Assembly: GCF_023517775.1 (NCBI RefSeq)
Contig: NZ_CP082904.1
Span: 62,001-126,000 of the forward strand
Reading direction: 5' to 3'
Source: Mixta hanseatica
GTDB taxonomy: Bacteria; Pseudomonadota; Gammaproteobacteria; Enterobacterales; Enterobacteriaceae
Length of the DNA stretch: 64,000 nucleotides
A model generated the notes under the pieces. The model saw only the letters and a list, made by a program, of their open reading frames with translations, searched no databases and was not told the origin of the DNA. The position numbers were made by a program, and so were the translations under genes. Of the stretch, positions 19,230 to 28,756 are shown in pieces (within the stretch, counting starts at the first letter, position 1; every line of letters begins with the position of its first letter).

Positions 19230-19569
19230 AATTGAACGCCATCAGATGCCGCCCGGTCAGGCCGCTATTGTGCTGCATCTTGATCCGACGCTGTTCTGGT
19301 TCCGGGGCCATTTTGCCATACAGCCGTTATTGCCCGGCGTAGCGCAGCTTGACTGGGTGATGCACTATGCCGGGATGCTGCTTGCGCCAGGCTTTCGCTT
19401 TCACAGTATGCAGAACGTTAAATTTCAGGCGCCGCTGCTGCCAGATAATACCGTTACGTTAACGTTGACCTGGCAGGAGGAGCGCCAGCTCCTGACGTTC
19501 AGCTATCAGCGTCACGAGGGAGAGGCGCGCCATACGGCCAGTAGCGGGAAGCTTCGCTTATGCCGTTAA
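19216..19569 (+). CDS. apeI: Hotdog-fold 3-hydroxyacyl-ACP dehydratase of the aryl polyene cluster
   Basis: A short FabA/FabZ-type hotdog dehydratase, 117 residues. FWFRGHFAIQPLLPGVAQLDWV carries the catalytic histidine (GHF...LPG) typical of FabZ/FabA. It removes water after each keto reduction to form the conjugated double bonds; in the studied system it acts with the second dehydratase ApeP. The start is ATG 19216, 7 bases after GGAG; it overlaps the apeH end by 14 bases and the next gene start by 10. Confidence 0.85.
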   Translation: MKAREIERHQMPPGQAAIVLHLDPTLFWFRGHFAIQPLLPGVAQLDWVMHYAGMLLAPGFRFHSMQNVKFQAPLLPDNTVTLTLTWQEERQLLTFSYQRHEGEARHTASSGKLRLCR

Positions 19570-21251
19570 ACTTTGCGCCCTGTGTCGTCATCCCCTGTTA
19601 CAACCACGGCGCCATGATGGCAGGCGTGCTTGCTCGTCTCGCCCCGTTCCAGCTGCCAATTATTATTGTCGATGACGGCAGCAATAAAGAGACGCAGCAG
19701 GCGCTGGCGGCGCTTGTCGCCCTTGACCCACAGCTGACGCTTATCCGCCTCAAACAAAACGCGGGCAAAGGCGCGGCGGTGATCCGCGGCCTGGAGGCGG
19801 CGGATCGGGCGGGTTTTACCCATGCGGTGCAGGTAGATGCCGACGGGCAGCATGCCATTGAAGATATTTCAGCGCTGTTGGCGCTTGCGACGCAACACCC
19901 CGATGCGCTGATTTCCGGTCAACCGATTTATGACGACTCGATTCCGCGCTCGCGCCTGTATGGGCGTTGGATAACGCATATTTGGGTATGGATAGAAACG
20001 CTCTCATTGCAGTTAAAAGACAGTATGTGTGGCTTCCGCGTCTACCCGATCGTCCCGACATTGCAGCTGGCGCAACGCGTCGCGCTGGGCCAGCGTATGG
20101 ATTTCGATACCGAAGTGATGGTACGACTCTACTGGCAGGGCAATACCAGCTACTTTATGCCAACCCGCGTCACCTATCCGCAGGATGGGCTGTCGCATTT
20201 TGATGCGCTAAAGGACAACGTTCGCATATCGCTTATGCATACCCGGCTGTTCTTCGGCATGCTCCCGCGTATGCCGTCGCTGCTGATGCGGCGGCGCGCG
20301 CAGCACTGGGCAAAGCAGCGTGAAGTGAAAGGGCTATGGGGAATGCGCGTTATGCTGGCGGTCTGGCAATTGCTGGGGCGTCGCGCCTTTTCTCTGCTGC
20401 TGTGGCCGGTCGTTGGCGCTTACTGGTTAACGGCCGCTTCTGCCCGACGTGCATCGCAGTCGTGGCTTGCACGCGTGCGTGGCCGGTTGCAGGCACGTCA
20501 TCTGCCTGTACCGGCGAATCTCAACAGCTATCGTCATTTTCTGCGTTTCGGCGATGCCATGCTGGATAAAGTGGCCAGCTGGCGCGGTGAACTTCAGCTC
20601 GGGCGGGATGTGGTTTTCGCTCCGGAGGCGGAGGCGGCGCTCAGCATGGATCAACCGCAGGGTAAATTGCTGCTGGCCTCGCACTTAGGCGATGTTGAAG
20701 CTTGCCGCGCCCTGGCGCAGCTACAGGGCGGAAAAACCATCAATGCGTTGGTGTTTAGCGAAAACGCCCAACGCTTTAAGCAGATTATGGCTGAGAGCGT
20801 GCCGCAGGCCGGGCTGAACCTGATCCCGGTTACCGATATCGGCCCGGACACGGCCATTATGTTGAAAGAAAAATTGGATCGTGGCGAATGGGTGGCGATC
20901 GTCGGCGATCGCATAGCGGTTAATCGCCAGCGCGGCGGGGACTGGCGAGTCGTCTGGAGCCCATTTATGGGCCAGCCCGCGCCTTTCCCGCAGGGGCCGT
21001 TTATCCTTGCCGCTCTGCTGCGTTGTCCGGTACTGCTGATTTTTGCTCTTAAACAACAAGGTAAACTCCATATTCATTGCGAGCCGTTCGCCGATCCGCT
21101 GCTGCTGCCCCGCGCGGATCGCCATGCGGCGCTGGAACAGGCCGTCAACCGCTACGCTGCCCGCCTTGAGCACTACGCGCTGCAAGCCCCGCTGGACTGG
21201 TTTAATTTTTTTGATTTCTGGCATTTACCTGACGCCAACGATAAGGAATGA
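19560..21251 (+). CDS. apeJ: Glycosyltransferase-acyltransferase fusion of the aryl polyene cluster
   Basis: A two-domain protein of 563 residues. Residues 1-240 are a family 2 glycosyltransferase: VVIPCYNHGA, IIIVDDGSNKE, VQVDADGQH (DxD-like) and DSMCGFRVYP. Residues 290-560 are an LpxL/HtrB-like lysophospholipid acyltransferase: ASHLGDVEAC with the H-X4-E motif, and VGDRIAVNRQ. A short linker with hydrophobic stretch (SLLLWPVVGAYWLTAASARR) joins them. It likely transfers a sugar and acyl chain to build the glycolipid anchor of the pigment at the inner membrane. This fusion is normal in these clusters. Confidence 0.85.
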   Translation: MPLNFAPCVVIPCYNHGAMMAGVLARLAPFQLPIIIVDDGSNKETQQALAALVALDPQLTLIRLKQNAGKGAAVIRGLEAADRAGFTHAVQVDADGQHAIEDISALLALATQHPDALISGQPIYDDSIPRSRLYGRWITHIWVWIETLSLQLKDSMCGFRVYPIVPTLQLAQRVALGQRMDFDTEVMVRLYWQGNTSYFMPTRVTYPQDGLSHFDALKDNVRISLMHTRLFFGMLPRMPSLLMRRRAQHWAKQREVKGLWGMRVMLAVWQLLGRRAFSLLLWPVVGAYWLTAASARRASQSWLARVRGRLQARHLPVPANLNSYRHFLRFGDAMLDKVASWRGELQLGRDVVFAPEAEAALSMDQPQGKLLLASHLGDVEACRALAQLQGGKTINALVFSENAQRFKQIMAESVPQAGLNLIPVTDIGPDTAIMLKEKLDRGEWVAIVGDRIAVNRQRGGDWRVVWSPFMGQPAPFPQGPFILAALLRCPVLLIFALKQQGKLHIHCEPFADPLLLPRADRHAALEQAVNRYAARLEHYALQAPLDWFNFFDFWHLPDANDKE

Positions 21252-21254
21252 AAA

Positions 21255-21677
21255 ATGCTTGATGATCCTCGTTTTACCACCGAGATAGAAATCACCGTAC
21301 CGTTTCATGATGTGGATGTTATGGGCGTGGTATGGCACGGCAACTATTTTCGGTATTTTGAAATTGCCCGTGAAAAATTACTGAACCAGTTCAACTACGG
21401 CTATCGCCAGATGAAAGCCTCAGGTTACGTTTGGCCGATAGTCGATACGCGCGTTAAATATCGCGACGCCGTGACTTTTGAGCAGCGTATTCGGGTACGC
21501 GCGCAGCTGGAAGAGTATGAAAACCGTCTACGTATCGCCTACCAGATTTTCGATGCTGTCACTGGCAAGCGCACCACGACTGGCTACACCATTCAAGTCG
21601 CCGTAGAAGAGAGCAGCCGGGAGATGTGTTTCGTCAGCCCGGCCGTGCTGTTTGAACGCCTGGGAGTCGCCCAATGA
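21255..21677 (+). CDS. apeK: Hotdog thioesterase of the aryl polyene cluster
   Basis: A 140-residue 4-hydroxybenzoyl-CoA thioesterase-like hotdog protein. The active-site segment reads FHDVDVMGVVWHGNYFRYFEIARE with the catalytic aspartate in DVMG. It probably releases polyene or clears stalled chains from the carrier proteins. AAGGA lies 7 bases ahead of the ATG. The stop overlaps the LolA-like gene (ATGA). Family is certain; the role is inferred from its cluster. Confidence 0.88.
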   Translation: MLDDPRFTTEIEITVPFHDVDVMGVVWHGNYFRYFEIAREKLLNQFNYGYRQMKASGYVWPIVDTRVKYRDAVTFEQRIRVRAQLEEYENRLRIAYQIFDAVTGKRTTTGYTIQVAVEESSREMCFVSPAVLFERLGVAQ

Positions 21678-22279
21678 AATACTGGCCTTTACTTGCCCTG
21701 CTGATCAGTCCGTGGGTCAGCGCCGTTACGCTGGATGAACTGCAGCAGCGCTTTACTGAACAACCGGTCATTCGCGCCCATTTCACCCAGACGCGCGCCA
21801 TTAAAGATTTGCCGCAGCCGCTGCGTTCGCAGGGAGATATGCTGATCGCCCGCGATACAGGGTTGCTTTGGGATCAAAAAAGCCCGTTCCCGATGCTGCT
21901 GATGCTGGATGACGCGCGCATGGTACAAAGGGTCAACGGCCAGCCGCCGCAGGTGATTACCGCAGAAAACAATCCGCAAATGTTCCAGTTTAACCATCTG
22001 CTGCGGGCGCTGTTTCAGGCGGACCGTAAAGTGCTGGAGCAAAATTTTCGCATCGAATTTCAGGACAAAGGAGAAGGTTGTTGGTCGCTGCGTTTGACGC
22101 CTGTCACTACACCGCTGGATAAAATCTTCGCCACCATAGACCTTGCCGGTCAGACCTACCTTGAGACGATTCAGCTGAATGATAAGCAGGGCGATCGTAC
22201 CGATATCTCCCTTTCGCAACACCAACTGATGCCCGCCCGGTTAACCGATGATGAACGCCAACGCTTTGCCGCCTGGTAA
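21674..22279 (+). CDS. apeL: LolA-like periplasmic lipid carrier of the aryl polyene cluster
   Basis: A 201-residue protein with a signal peptide (YWPLLALLISPWVSA) and a LolA/outer-membrane lipoprotein carrier fold (FTEQPVIRAHFTQTRAIKDLPQPL, GDMLIARDTGLLWDQKSPF). In aryl polyene clusters this protein is thought to shuttle the lipid-linked pigment across the periplasm after export. The start overlaps apeK by ATGA, and the end overlaps apeM by 32 bases. Confidence 0.85.
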   Translation: MKYWPLLALLISPWVSAVTLDELQQRFTEQPVIRAHFTQTRAIKDLPQPLRSQGDMLIARDTGLLWDQKSPFPMLLMLDDARMVQRVNGQPPQVITAENNPQMFQFNHLLRALFQADRKVLEQNFRIEFQDKGEGCWSLRLTPVTTPLDKIFATIDLAGQTYLETIQLNDKQGDRTDISLSQHQLMPARLTDDERQRFAAW

Positions 22280-24572
22280 CGCTCGCCGCGCAGCGCTGCT
22301 GTGGGGCATCCTGTGTCTGGCGCTGCTGGGCCTGCTATTGCTGTTGTTACCGCAATCCAGGATGAATAGCAGCGTGCTGGCGATGCTGCCAAAACAGGCG
22401 CTGGGGACCCTTCCGCCCGCGCTAAATGACGGTTTTATACAGCGCCTGGATCGGCAACTGGCCTGGCTGGTCAGCCCTGGCAAAACCGCCGATCCCGCAG
22501 TGGCGCAGGCATGGTACGCGCAGCTTAAAGATTCGCGCATGCTTGCCGATGTAAAAGGGCAAATGGATGCTGCCAGCCAGCAGGCCTGGGGCACGTTTTT
22601 CTGGCGACATCGTAACGGATTGATTGATCACGTGACGCGGGCGCGTTTGCAAAATGGCGGCGAAGCGCAGGCGCAATGGGTTCTGTCGCAGCTTTATTCC
22701 GCCTTTGCCGGCGTAAGCGGCAAAGAGCTGCAAAACGATCCGCTTATGTTAATGCGTGGCTCGCAGCTGGCGCTGGCGCAAAACGGTCAGCGGCTGCGGT
22801 TGATGGATGGCTGGCTGGTGGCTCAGGATGAGGAAGGCAACTACTGGTATTTTTTGCATGGCGAGCTGGCGAATAACGCTTTTGACATGCAGCAAACCCG
22901 GCAGCTGGTCACCACGCTGAACGCCATGGAGCAACAGCTCAAGGCGCAATATCCACAGGCGCAGCTGTTATCACGCGGCACGGTATTTTATAGCGACTAT
23001 GCCAGCCAGCAGGCGAAACGGGATATCTCAACGCTGGGTGTGGCGACCATTCTCGGCGTGATCCTGCTGATCGTAGCGACGTTTCGCTCTCTGCGTCCTC
23101 TGCTGTTATGCCTGCTTTCCATTGCCGTCGGGGCGCTGGCGGGAACCGTTGTTACCTTGCTTATTTTTGGCGAGCTCCATCTGATGACACTGGTCATGAG
23201 CATGAGCATTATCGGTATTTCCGCCGACTATACGCTTTATTTCCTGACGGAACGTATGGTGCATGGCGCAGAAGCTACGCCGTGGCAAAGCCTGGCAAAG
23301 GTTCGCAATGCGTTGCTGCTGGCGCTGCTAACGACCGTGGCGGCTTATGTGATCATGATGATTGCTCCTTTTCCAGGCATTCGTCAGATGGCCGTATTCG
23401 CAGCGACCGGGCTGAGCGCCTCTTGTCTGACGGTGCTTTTTTGGCATCCATGGCTGTGTCGCGGCCTGCCGGTGCGTCCGGTCCCCTTGATGACATGGAT
23501 GTTGCGCTGGCTGGCTGCGTGGCGGCGTAAAAAAGCGCTTTCCATGGGGCTGGTTGCCGTACTGACGCTATTTTCTTTGGCCGGAATCGTTACGCTGCGC
23601 ATCGATGACGATATTTCACAGCTGCAGGCGCTGCCGCCGTCGCTGCTGGCGCAGGAAAAAGCGATCACGCGTTTGACGGGGCAAAGTGTCGATCAGAAAT
23701 GGTTTGTGGTTTACGGCGACACGCCGGAACAAACGCTGAGGCGGATGGAAGCCTTTACGTCGACGCTGGAGCAGGCGCGACGCGCAGGCGCGATAGTCAG
23801 CTACCGTACTATTCCGCTTAATTCGCTGGCACGGCAGCAGCAGGATTTACAGCTACTGCGCAAGGCTACGCCAGCCATAACGCGGGCGCTGCAAAGCGCC
23901 GGGCTTAGCACCGTTAATCCTGACCTTAGCGCCATGCCGGTATCGGTAGAGGCCTGGCTTGGCAGTCCGGCCAGCGAGGGCTGGCGCCTTTTATGGCTGA
24001 CGTTGCCCAACGGCGCAAGCGGCGTGCTTATCCCTGTGGACGGCGTAAAAAATAGCGTGGCGCTGGGCCAGCTGGCAGATAAGCAGCCGGGAGTGGCATG
24101 GGTCGATCGTAAACAGACGTTTGACAGATTATTTGCGCTTTACCGTACGGTCCTCAGCGGTCTGCTGGGCGTCGCGCTGATGATATTTGCCGGTGGCGCT
24201 ATAGCACGTCTCGGCTGGCGCAAAGGGCTGATAAGCCTGGTCCCCTCTCTGTTGTCGTTAGGCTGTGGGCTGGCGGTGCTTTCATTCAGCGGGCATTCAG
24301 TGAACTTATTTTCATTGCTGGCTCTGGTGCTGGTGCTGGGCATCGGTATCAATTACACGCTGTTTTTTAGCAACCCGCGCGGCACCCCGTTAACCTCGCT
24401 GTTAGCGATTACGCTGGCGATGATGACCACCCTGCTGACGCTCGGGATGCTGGTTTTTAGCGCCACGCAAGCGATCGGCAGCTTTGGCATTGTTCTGGTC
24501 AGCGGAATTTTTACCGCCTGGCTGCTTGCCCCGCTGGCGATGCCCAATAAAAAAAGAGAAAAGAAGAAATGA
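22248..24572 (+). CDS. apeM: MMPL/RND-family exporter of the aryl polyene cluster
   Basis: A 774-residue RND-superfamily (MMPL) exporter. Two similar halves each have a hydrophobic anchor, a large periplasmic loop and five or six membrane helices; a canonical repeat region is MSMSIIGISADYTLYFLTERM in half one and LVLVLGIGINYTLFF in half two. It probably exports the lipid-linked polyene from the inner membrane to the LolA-like carrier. Two consecutive ATG codons at 22248 and 22251 are possible starts, inside the apeL end; the stop overlaps apeN. Confidence 0.87.
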   Translation: MMNANALPPGNARRAALLWGILCLALLGLLLLLLPQSRMNSSVLAMLPKQALGTLPPALNDGFIQRLDRQLAWLVSPGKTADPAVAQAWYAQLKDSRMLADVKGQMDAASQQAWGTFFWRHRNGLIDHVTRARLQNGGEAQAQWVLSQLYSAFAGVSGKELQNDPLMLMRGSQLALAQNGQRLRLMDGWLVAQDEEGNYWYFLHGELANNAFDMQQTRQLVTTLNAMEQQLKAQYPQAQLLSRGTVFYSDYASQQAKRDISTLGVATILGVILLIVATFRSLRPLLLCLLSIAVGALAGTVVTLLIFGELHLMTLVMSMSIIGISADYTLYFLTERMVHGAEATPWQSLAKVRNALLLALLTTVAAYVIMMIAPFPGIRQMAVFAATGLSASCLTVLFWHPWLCRGLPVRPVPLMTWMLRWLAAWRRKKALSMGLVAVLTLFSLAGIVTLRIDDDISQLQALPPSLLAQEKAITRLTGQSVDQKWFVVYGDTPEQTLRRMEAFTSTLEQARRAGAIVSYRTIPLNSLARQQQDLQLLRKATPAITRALQSAGLSTVNPDLSAMPVSVEAWLGSPASEGWRLLWLTLPNGASGVLIPVDGVKNSVALGQLADKQPGVAWVDRKQTFDRLFALYRTVLSGLLGVALMIFAGGAIARLGWRKGLISLVPSLLSLGCGLAVLSFSGHSVNLFSLLALVLVLGIGINYTLFFSNPRGTPLTSLLAITLAMMTTLLTLGMLVFSATQAIGSFGIVLVSGIFTAWLLAPLAMPNKKREKKK

Positions 24573-25156
24573 TGACACGTAATTTTTGGCTTGGCGTTAG
24601 TCTGCTCGCCGTATCGCTGCTGACCGGCTGTAGCCACGGTTTACAGCAAGAACGCAATAGCAGACCACAGGCCTGGCTGGAGCCAGGTGCGCGCGTTACT
24701 TTACCGGCACCGGGTATCTCCCCTGCGGTCAATTCTCAACAGCTGCTAACCGGAACATTTCATGGCCAGACGCAGTCGTTACTGGTGATGCTGAATGCCG
24801 ATAACAAAAAAATCACGCTTGCAGGCTTGTCATCCGTCGGCATCCGCCTGTTTTTAGTGACCTATGACGAAAAAGGGCTGCATACCGAGCAGTCAATTAT
24901 CGTGCCGCAGCTTCCTCCAGCCAGTCAGGTATTGGCCGACGTCATGCTGAGCCATTGGCCGATTGCCATCTGGCGTCAGCAATTGCCTGCGGGCTGGACA
25001 TTGAGCGACAAAGGCGACAGGCGTGAACTGCGCAATGCCAACGGTAAGCTGATCACAGCGATCGTTTATCTGCAGCGGAAAGGCCAGCGTGTGCCCATCA
25101 GCATTGAGCAGTACGCCTTTAAATACCACATCACCATTCAATATCTGGGCGACTGA
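24569..25156 (+). CDS. apeN: Lipoprotein of the aryl polyene cluster (DUF3261 type)
   Basis: A 195-residue outer-membrane-type lipoprotein: signal MMTRNFWLGVSLLAVSLLTGC with lipobox LTGC, Cys 21. The mature part is a beta-rich domain (LTGTFHGQTQSLLVMLNADN; LPAGWTLSDKGDRREL) of the DUF3261 group that recurs with aryl polyene exporters. It is a plausible outer-membrane receptor for the pigment, as LolB is for lipoproteins; this is inference. Start overlaps the apeM stop; ends one base before the apeO start. Confidence 0.8.
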   Translation: MMTRNFWLGVSLLAVSLLTGCSHGLQQERNSRPQAWLEPGARVTLPAPGISPAVNSQQLLTGTFHGQTQSLLVMLNADNKKITLAGLSSVGIRLFLVTYDEKGLHTEQSIIVPQLPPASQVLADVMLSHWPIAIWRQQLPAGWTLSDKGDRRELRNANGKLITAIVYLQRKGQRVPISIEQYAFKYHITIQYLGD

Positions 25157-25157
25157 T

Positions 25158-26327
25158 ATGATTTATATTTCCGCCTTCGGCATGCTTAATGCGCTGGGGA
25201 ATAATAGCGCCGAGATCGCCGCCAATCTGGTACGTGGCGTCGCCCCCGGCATGCGCGTTCGGGCTGGCTGGTTACGTAATCATCCTGAGGCTGTATTGGG
25301 TGGGGTGGACGGCGAATTACCGGCTATCCCCGAGGCATTCTCTGCGCACCGCAGCCGCAATAATCAGCTGTTGCTGGCAGCGCTGGCGCAAATTCAGCCG
25401 CAGCTGGATAACGCGATTGCGCAGTATGGCCGCGACCGCGTCGCCGTGGTCATGGGCACCAGCACCTCCGGGTTGAATGAAGGTGACGAACATGTTCGTC
25501 TGACGCTCAACAATGAGGCAAGCCTGAACTGGCAGTATCCGCAGCAGGAGTTGGGCGATCCCTCACGTTTTCTCAGAAACTGGCTGGCGTTGGAAGGTCC
25601 CGCTTTCACGCTCTCTACTGCCTGTTCATCCAGTGCCCGCGCCATCATCAGCGGTCGGCGTCTGATCGAGGCTGGTCTGGCGGATGTGGCTCTTGTCGGC
25701 GGGGCGGATACGCTGAGCCGTATGCCGGTAGGCGGCTTTCATAGCCTGGAGTCACTATCGCCCAGTTTGTGCCAACCGTTTGGTCGTGACCGTTGCGGCA
25801 TTACCATCGGCGAAGGCGCCGCTCTGATGCTGCTGACGCGTGAGCCTCAGCCGATTGCACTGCTTGGCGTTGGTGAATCAAGCGATGCCTGGCATATTTC
25901 CGCACCGCACCCGGAAGGCGCAGGCGCCATCCGCGCTATTCATCAGGCGCTGACGGATGCCAACCTGCAGCCTGATGACGTGGGTTATATCAATCTGCAC
26001 GGTACGGCTACCACGCTTAACGATCAGATTGAATCGAAAGTTGTGCATGACCTGTTCGGTGAAAGGGTGCCTTGCAGCTCCACAAAACATCTGACCGGCC
26101 ATACATTAGGCGCGGCGGGCATTACTGAGGCAGCTATCAGCGCGCTGATTTTGCAACAAAACCTGCCGTTGCCGCCGCAGGATTTTAGCATGTCGCCCAT
26201 CGATCCGACCCTGCCCGCCTGCGCTATTCTGCGGCAGGCGCAGCCGTTGGAGCGTCCGGTTATTCTGTCAAACTCTTTTGCCTTTGGCGGTAACAATGCC
26301 AGCATTCTGCTGGGGAGAAGCGTATGA
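25158..26327 (+). CDS. apeO: Beta-ketoacyl-ACP synthase of the aryl polyene cluster (partner of ApeC)
   Basis: A FabF-type ketosynthase of 389 residues. The active-site cysteine is in FTLSTACSSSARAI, and the two histidines in NLHGTATTLND and HLTGHTLGAAG. It elongates the polyene with malonyl units; in the Xenorhabdus system it works as a heterodimer with the chain length factor ApeC. I use ATG 25158, one base after the apeN stop, because the open frame further upstream lies inside apeN. The stop overlaps the next gene (ATGA). Confidence 0.88.
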   Translation: MIYISAFGMLNALGNNSAEIAANLVRGVAPGMRVRAGWLRNHPEAVLGGVDGELPAIPEAFSAHRSRNNQLLLAALAQIQPQLDNAIAQYGRDRVAVVMGTSTSGLNEGDEHVRLTLNNEASLNWQYPQQELGDPSRFLRNWLALEGPAFTLSTACSSSARAIISGRRLIEAGLADVALVGGADTLSRMPVGGFHSLESLSPSLCQPFGRDRCGITIGEGAALMLLTREPQPIALLGVGESSDAWHISAPHPEGAGAIRAIHQALTDANLQPDDVGYINLHGTATTLNDQIESKVVHDLFGERVPCSSTKHLTGHTLGAAGITEAAISALILQQNLPLPPQDFSMSPIDPTLPACAILRQAQPLERPVILSNSFAFGGNNASILLGRSV

Positions 26328-26800
26328 ATCATTATCTGCCGCCGGTGGCGTATCTGCCGCACGATGCGCCGATGCTGCTGTTGGAAGAGGTTATTGGCGT
26401 GACGGACAATGCTGCCTACTGTCGGGTGGCGGTGAGCGGCGATGGCGTGCTGCAGCCCTTCCTGGATGCCCAGGGCAATCTACCCGGCTGGTATGCGCTG
26501 GAACTGATGGCGCAAACCGTAGGCGTCTGGTCCGGCTGGCAGCGGCAGCGAAACGGTCAGCAAAGCATCGCGCTGGGCATGGTGCTGGGCGCCCGTGAGC
26601 TGATTTGCGCCGCGGGACATTTTCCCGGCGGCGCCACGCTGGATATTGACGTCAACTTGCTTATGCAGGATGAACGTTTCGGTAGTTTCGACTGCGCGAT
26701 TCGCATTGATAAAGAGACAGTGGCGACAGGTCGCGTAAATACTTTTCAGCCCACGGCGGAAGAGTTGAATTCGCTTTTTAATCAGGGGAATAGAGAATGA
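26324..26800 (+). CDS. apeP: Hotdog dehydratase 2 of the aryl polyene cluster
   Basis: A 158-residue FabA-like hotdog protein (COG4706 type). It has YLPHDAPMLLLEEVIGV with the conserved histidine, followed by GWYALELMAQTVGVWSGWQ with the Glu/Gln of the hotdog helix. It is probably the second dehydratase acting with ApeI. The start overlaps apeO (ATGA) and the stop overlaps apeQ (ATGA), so the three are tightly coupled. Confidence 0.85.
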   Translation: MNHYLPPVAYLPHDAPMLLLEEVIGVTDNAAYCRVAVSGDGVLQPFLDAQGNLPGWYALELMAQTVGVWSGWQRQRNGQQSIALGMVLGARELICAAGHFPGGATLDIDVNLLMQDERFGSFDCAIRIDKETVATGRVNTFQPTAEELNSLFNQGNRE

Positions 26801-27528
26801 GTCGTTCAGTACTGGTCACCGGCGCCAGTAAAGGCATCGGACGCGCCATCGCTTGCCAGCTTGCTGCTGATGGCTTCATTGTTGGCGTGCATTATCATCG
26901 CGATGAAGCGGGAGCCAGAGAGACGCTGAAGGCGATCGAGCAGGCCAGCGGTCAGGGACGTTTGCTCTGTTTTGACGTCAGCAACCGCCAACAGTGCCGT
27001 GAGGTACTTGAGCAGGAGATCGCTACGCATGGTGCCTGGTATGGCGTGGTAAACAATGCCGGTATCGCGCGGGACGGCGCATTTCCGGCACTCAGTGAAA
27101 ACGACTGGGACGAGGTCATTCACACTAACCTTGATAGCTTTTATAACGTCATTCATCCCTGCATTATGCCGATGGTTAGCGCGCGAAAAGGGGGGCGCAT
27201 TATTACGCTTTCTTCGGTTTCAGGCGTAATGGGCAACCGCGGCCAGGTAAACTACAGCGCAGCAAAGGCGGGTATTATCGGCGCCACGAAAGCGTTGGCG
27301 ATTGAACTGGCAAAGCGCAAAATTACCGTTAACTGTATCGCTCCGGGGCTGATTGATACCGGTATGATCGAGATGGAAGAGACCGCATTGAAAGAGGCGA
27401 TGGCGCTTATTCCAATGAAACGCATGGGACAGGCGGAGGAAGTTGCCGGACTGGCCAGTTATTTAATGTCTGATATTGCAGGATATATTACCCGCCAGGT
27501 CATTTCTGTTAACGGAGGGATGCTATGA
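26797..27528 (+). CDS. apeQ: 3-ketoacyl-ACP reductase of the aryl polyene cluster
   Basis: A FabG-type short-chain dehydrogenase of 243 residues. The NADPH motif is VTGASKGIGRAIA, the NNAG motif is VVNNAGIARDGA, and the catalytic Ser-Tyr-Lys is SSVSGVMGN...NYSAAKAGI. It reduces the beta-keto group before dehydration. Start and stop overlap its neighbours by ATGA. Confidence 0.9.
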   Translation: MSRSVLVTGASKGIGRAIACQLAADGFIVGVHYHRDEAGARETLKAIEQASGQGRLLCFDVSNRQQCREVLEQEIATHGAWYGVVNNAGIARDGAFPALSENDWDEVIHTNLDSFYNVIHPCIMPMVSARKGGRIITLSSVSGVMGNRGQVNYSAAKAGIIGATKALAIELAKRKITVNCIAPGLIDTGMIEMEETALKEAMALIPMKRMGQAEEVAGLASYLMSDIAGYITRQVISVNGGML

Positions 27529-28754
27529 TTCGCCGCGTGGTCATTACCGGTATGGGTGGTGTTACCGCCTTTGGTGAAACCTGGCAGGATGTTTCCCGCC
27601 GTCTGCTGGCTTATAAAAATGCGGTACGTAAAATGCCGGAGTGGCAGATTTATGATGGTCTGCATACGCTGCTGGGCGCGCCGATCGATGATTTCAGTTT
27701 GCCCGATCACTATACGCGCAAGCGTATCCGGGCGATGGGTCGGGTTTCGCTGCTTTCCACCCGCGCCACCGAACTGGCGCTGGAACAGGCCGGGCTAATC
27801 GACGATCCGATACTGGTGAGTGGCCAGACGGGGATCGCTTACGGTTCATCCACCGGCAGTACCGGCCCGGTAAGCGAATTCGCCACCATGCTTACCGAGA
27901 AGCACACCAATAACATCAGCGGCACCACCTATGTACAGATGATGCCGCACACCACGGCGGTCAATACCGGACTCTTTTTTGGCCTGCGTGGCCGGGTGAT
28001 CCCCACTTCCAGCGCCTGCACCTCCGGCAGCCAGGCGATCGGCTACGCGTGGGAAGCCATTCGCCACGGTTATCAAACGGTGATGGTGGCGGGCGGCGCA
28101 GAAGAGCTTTGCCCCTCCGAGGCGGCGGTATTCGATACGTTATTTGCTACCAGCCAGCGCAACGATACGCCTGAAATCACGCCGTCGCCTTTCGATCAGC
28201 AACGCGATGGGCTGGTTATCGGCGAAGGCGCCGGAACGTTAATCCTTGAAGAGCTTGAACATGCCAAAGCACGCGGCGCGACGATTTATGGTGAAATCGT
28301 CGCGTTCGCAACCAACTGCGATGCTGCGCATATTACCCAGCCGCAGCGGGAAACCATGCAAATATGCATGGAGCAATCGCTGCGTATGGCAGGATTGACG
28401 CCGCAGGAGATCGGTTATATTTCTGCGCATGGCACGGCCACGGAACGAGGCGATGTTGCAGAAAGCCAGGCGACCGCGATGATTTACGGCAACGGGACCC
28501 CCGTTTCTTCACTGAAAAGCTATTTCGGCCATACGCTGGGCGCATGCGGCGCGCTGGAGGCCTGGATGAGTCTGCAAATGATGCGTGAGGGCTGGTTTGC
28601 GCCAACGATAAATCTGACGCAGCCGGATGAGCAATGCGGCGACCTGGATTACATTATGGGCGAAGCCCGTTCGATTGACTGCGAATATCTGCAAAGCAAT
28701 AACTTCGCCTTCGGCGGCATCAATACTTCGCTTGTTATCAAACGCTGGGCTTAA
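27525..28754 (+). CDS. apeR: Beta-ketoacyl-ACP synthase 2 of the aryl polyene cluster
   Basis: A second FabF-like ketosynthase, 409 residues, with active-site cysteine in PTSSACTSGSQAIGY and histidines in YISAHGTATERGD and YFGHTLGACGA. In studied clusters this enzyme forms a homodimer and starts chain building on the aryl starter. It overlaps apeQ by ATGA and is two bases from the phosphopantetheinyl transferase. Confidence 0.9.
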   Translation: MIRRVVITGMGGVTAFGETWQDVSRRLLAYKNAVRKMPEWQIYDGLHTLLGAPIDDFSLPDHYTRKRIRAMGRVSLLSTRATELALEQAGLIDDPILVSGQTGIAYGSSTGSTGPVSEFATMLTEKHTNNISGTTYVQMMPHTTAVNTGLFFGLRGRVIPTSSACTSGSQAIGYAWEAIRHGYQTVMVAGGAEELCPSEAAVFDTLFATSQRNDTPEITPSPFDQQRDGLVIGEGAGTLILEELEHAKARGATIYGEIVAFATNCDAAHITQPQRETMQICMEQSLRMAGLTPQEIGYISAHGTATERGDVAESQATAMIYGNGTPVSSLKSYFGHTLGACGALEAWMSLQMMREGWFAPTINLTQPDEQCGDLDYIMGEARSIDCEYLQSNNFAFGGINTSLVIKRWA

Positions 28755-28756
28755 AC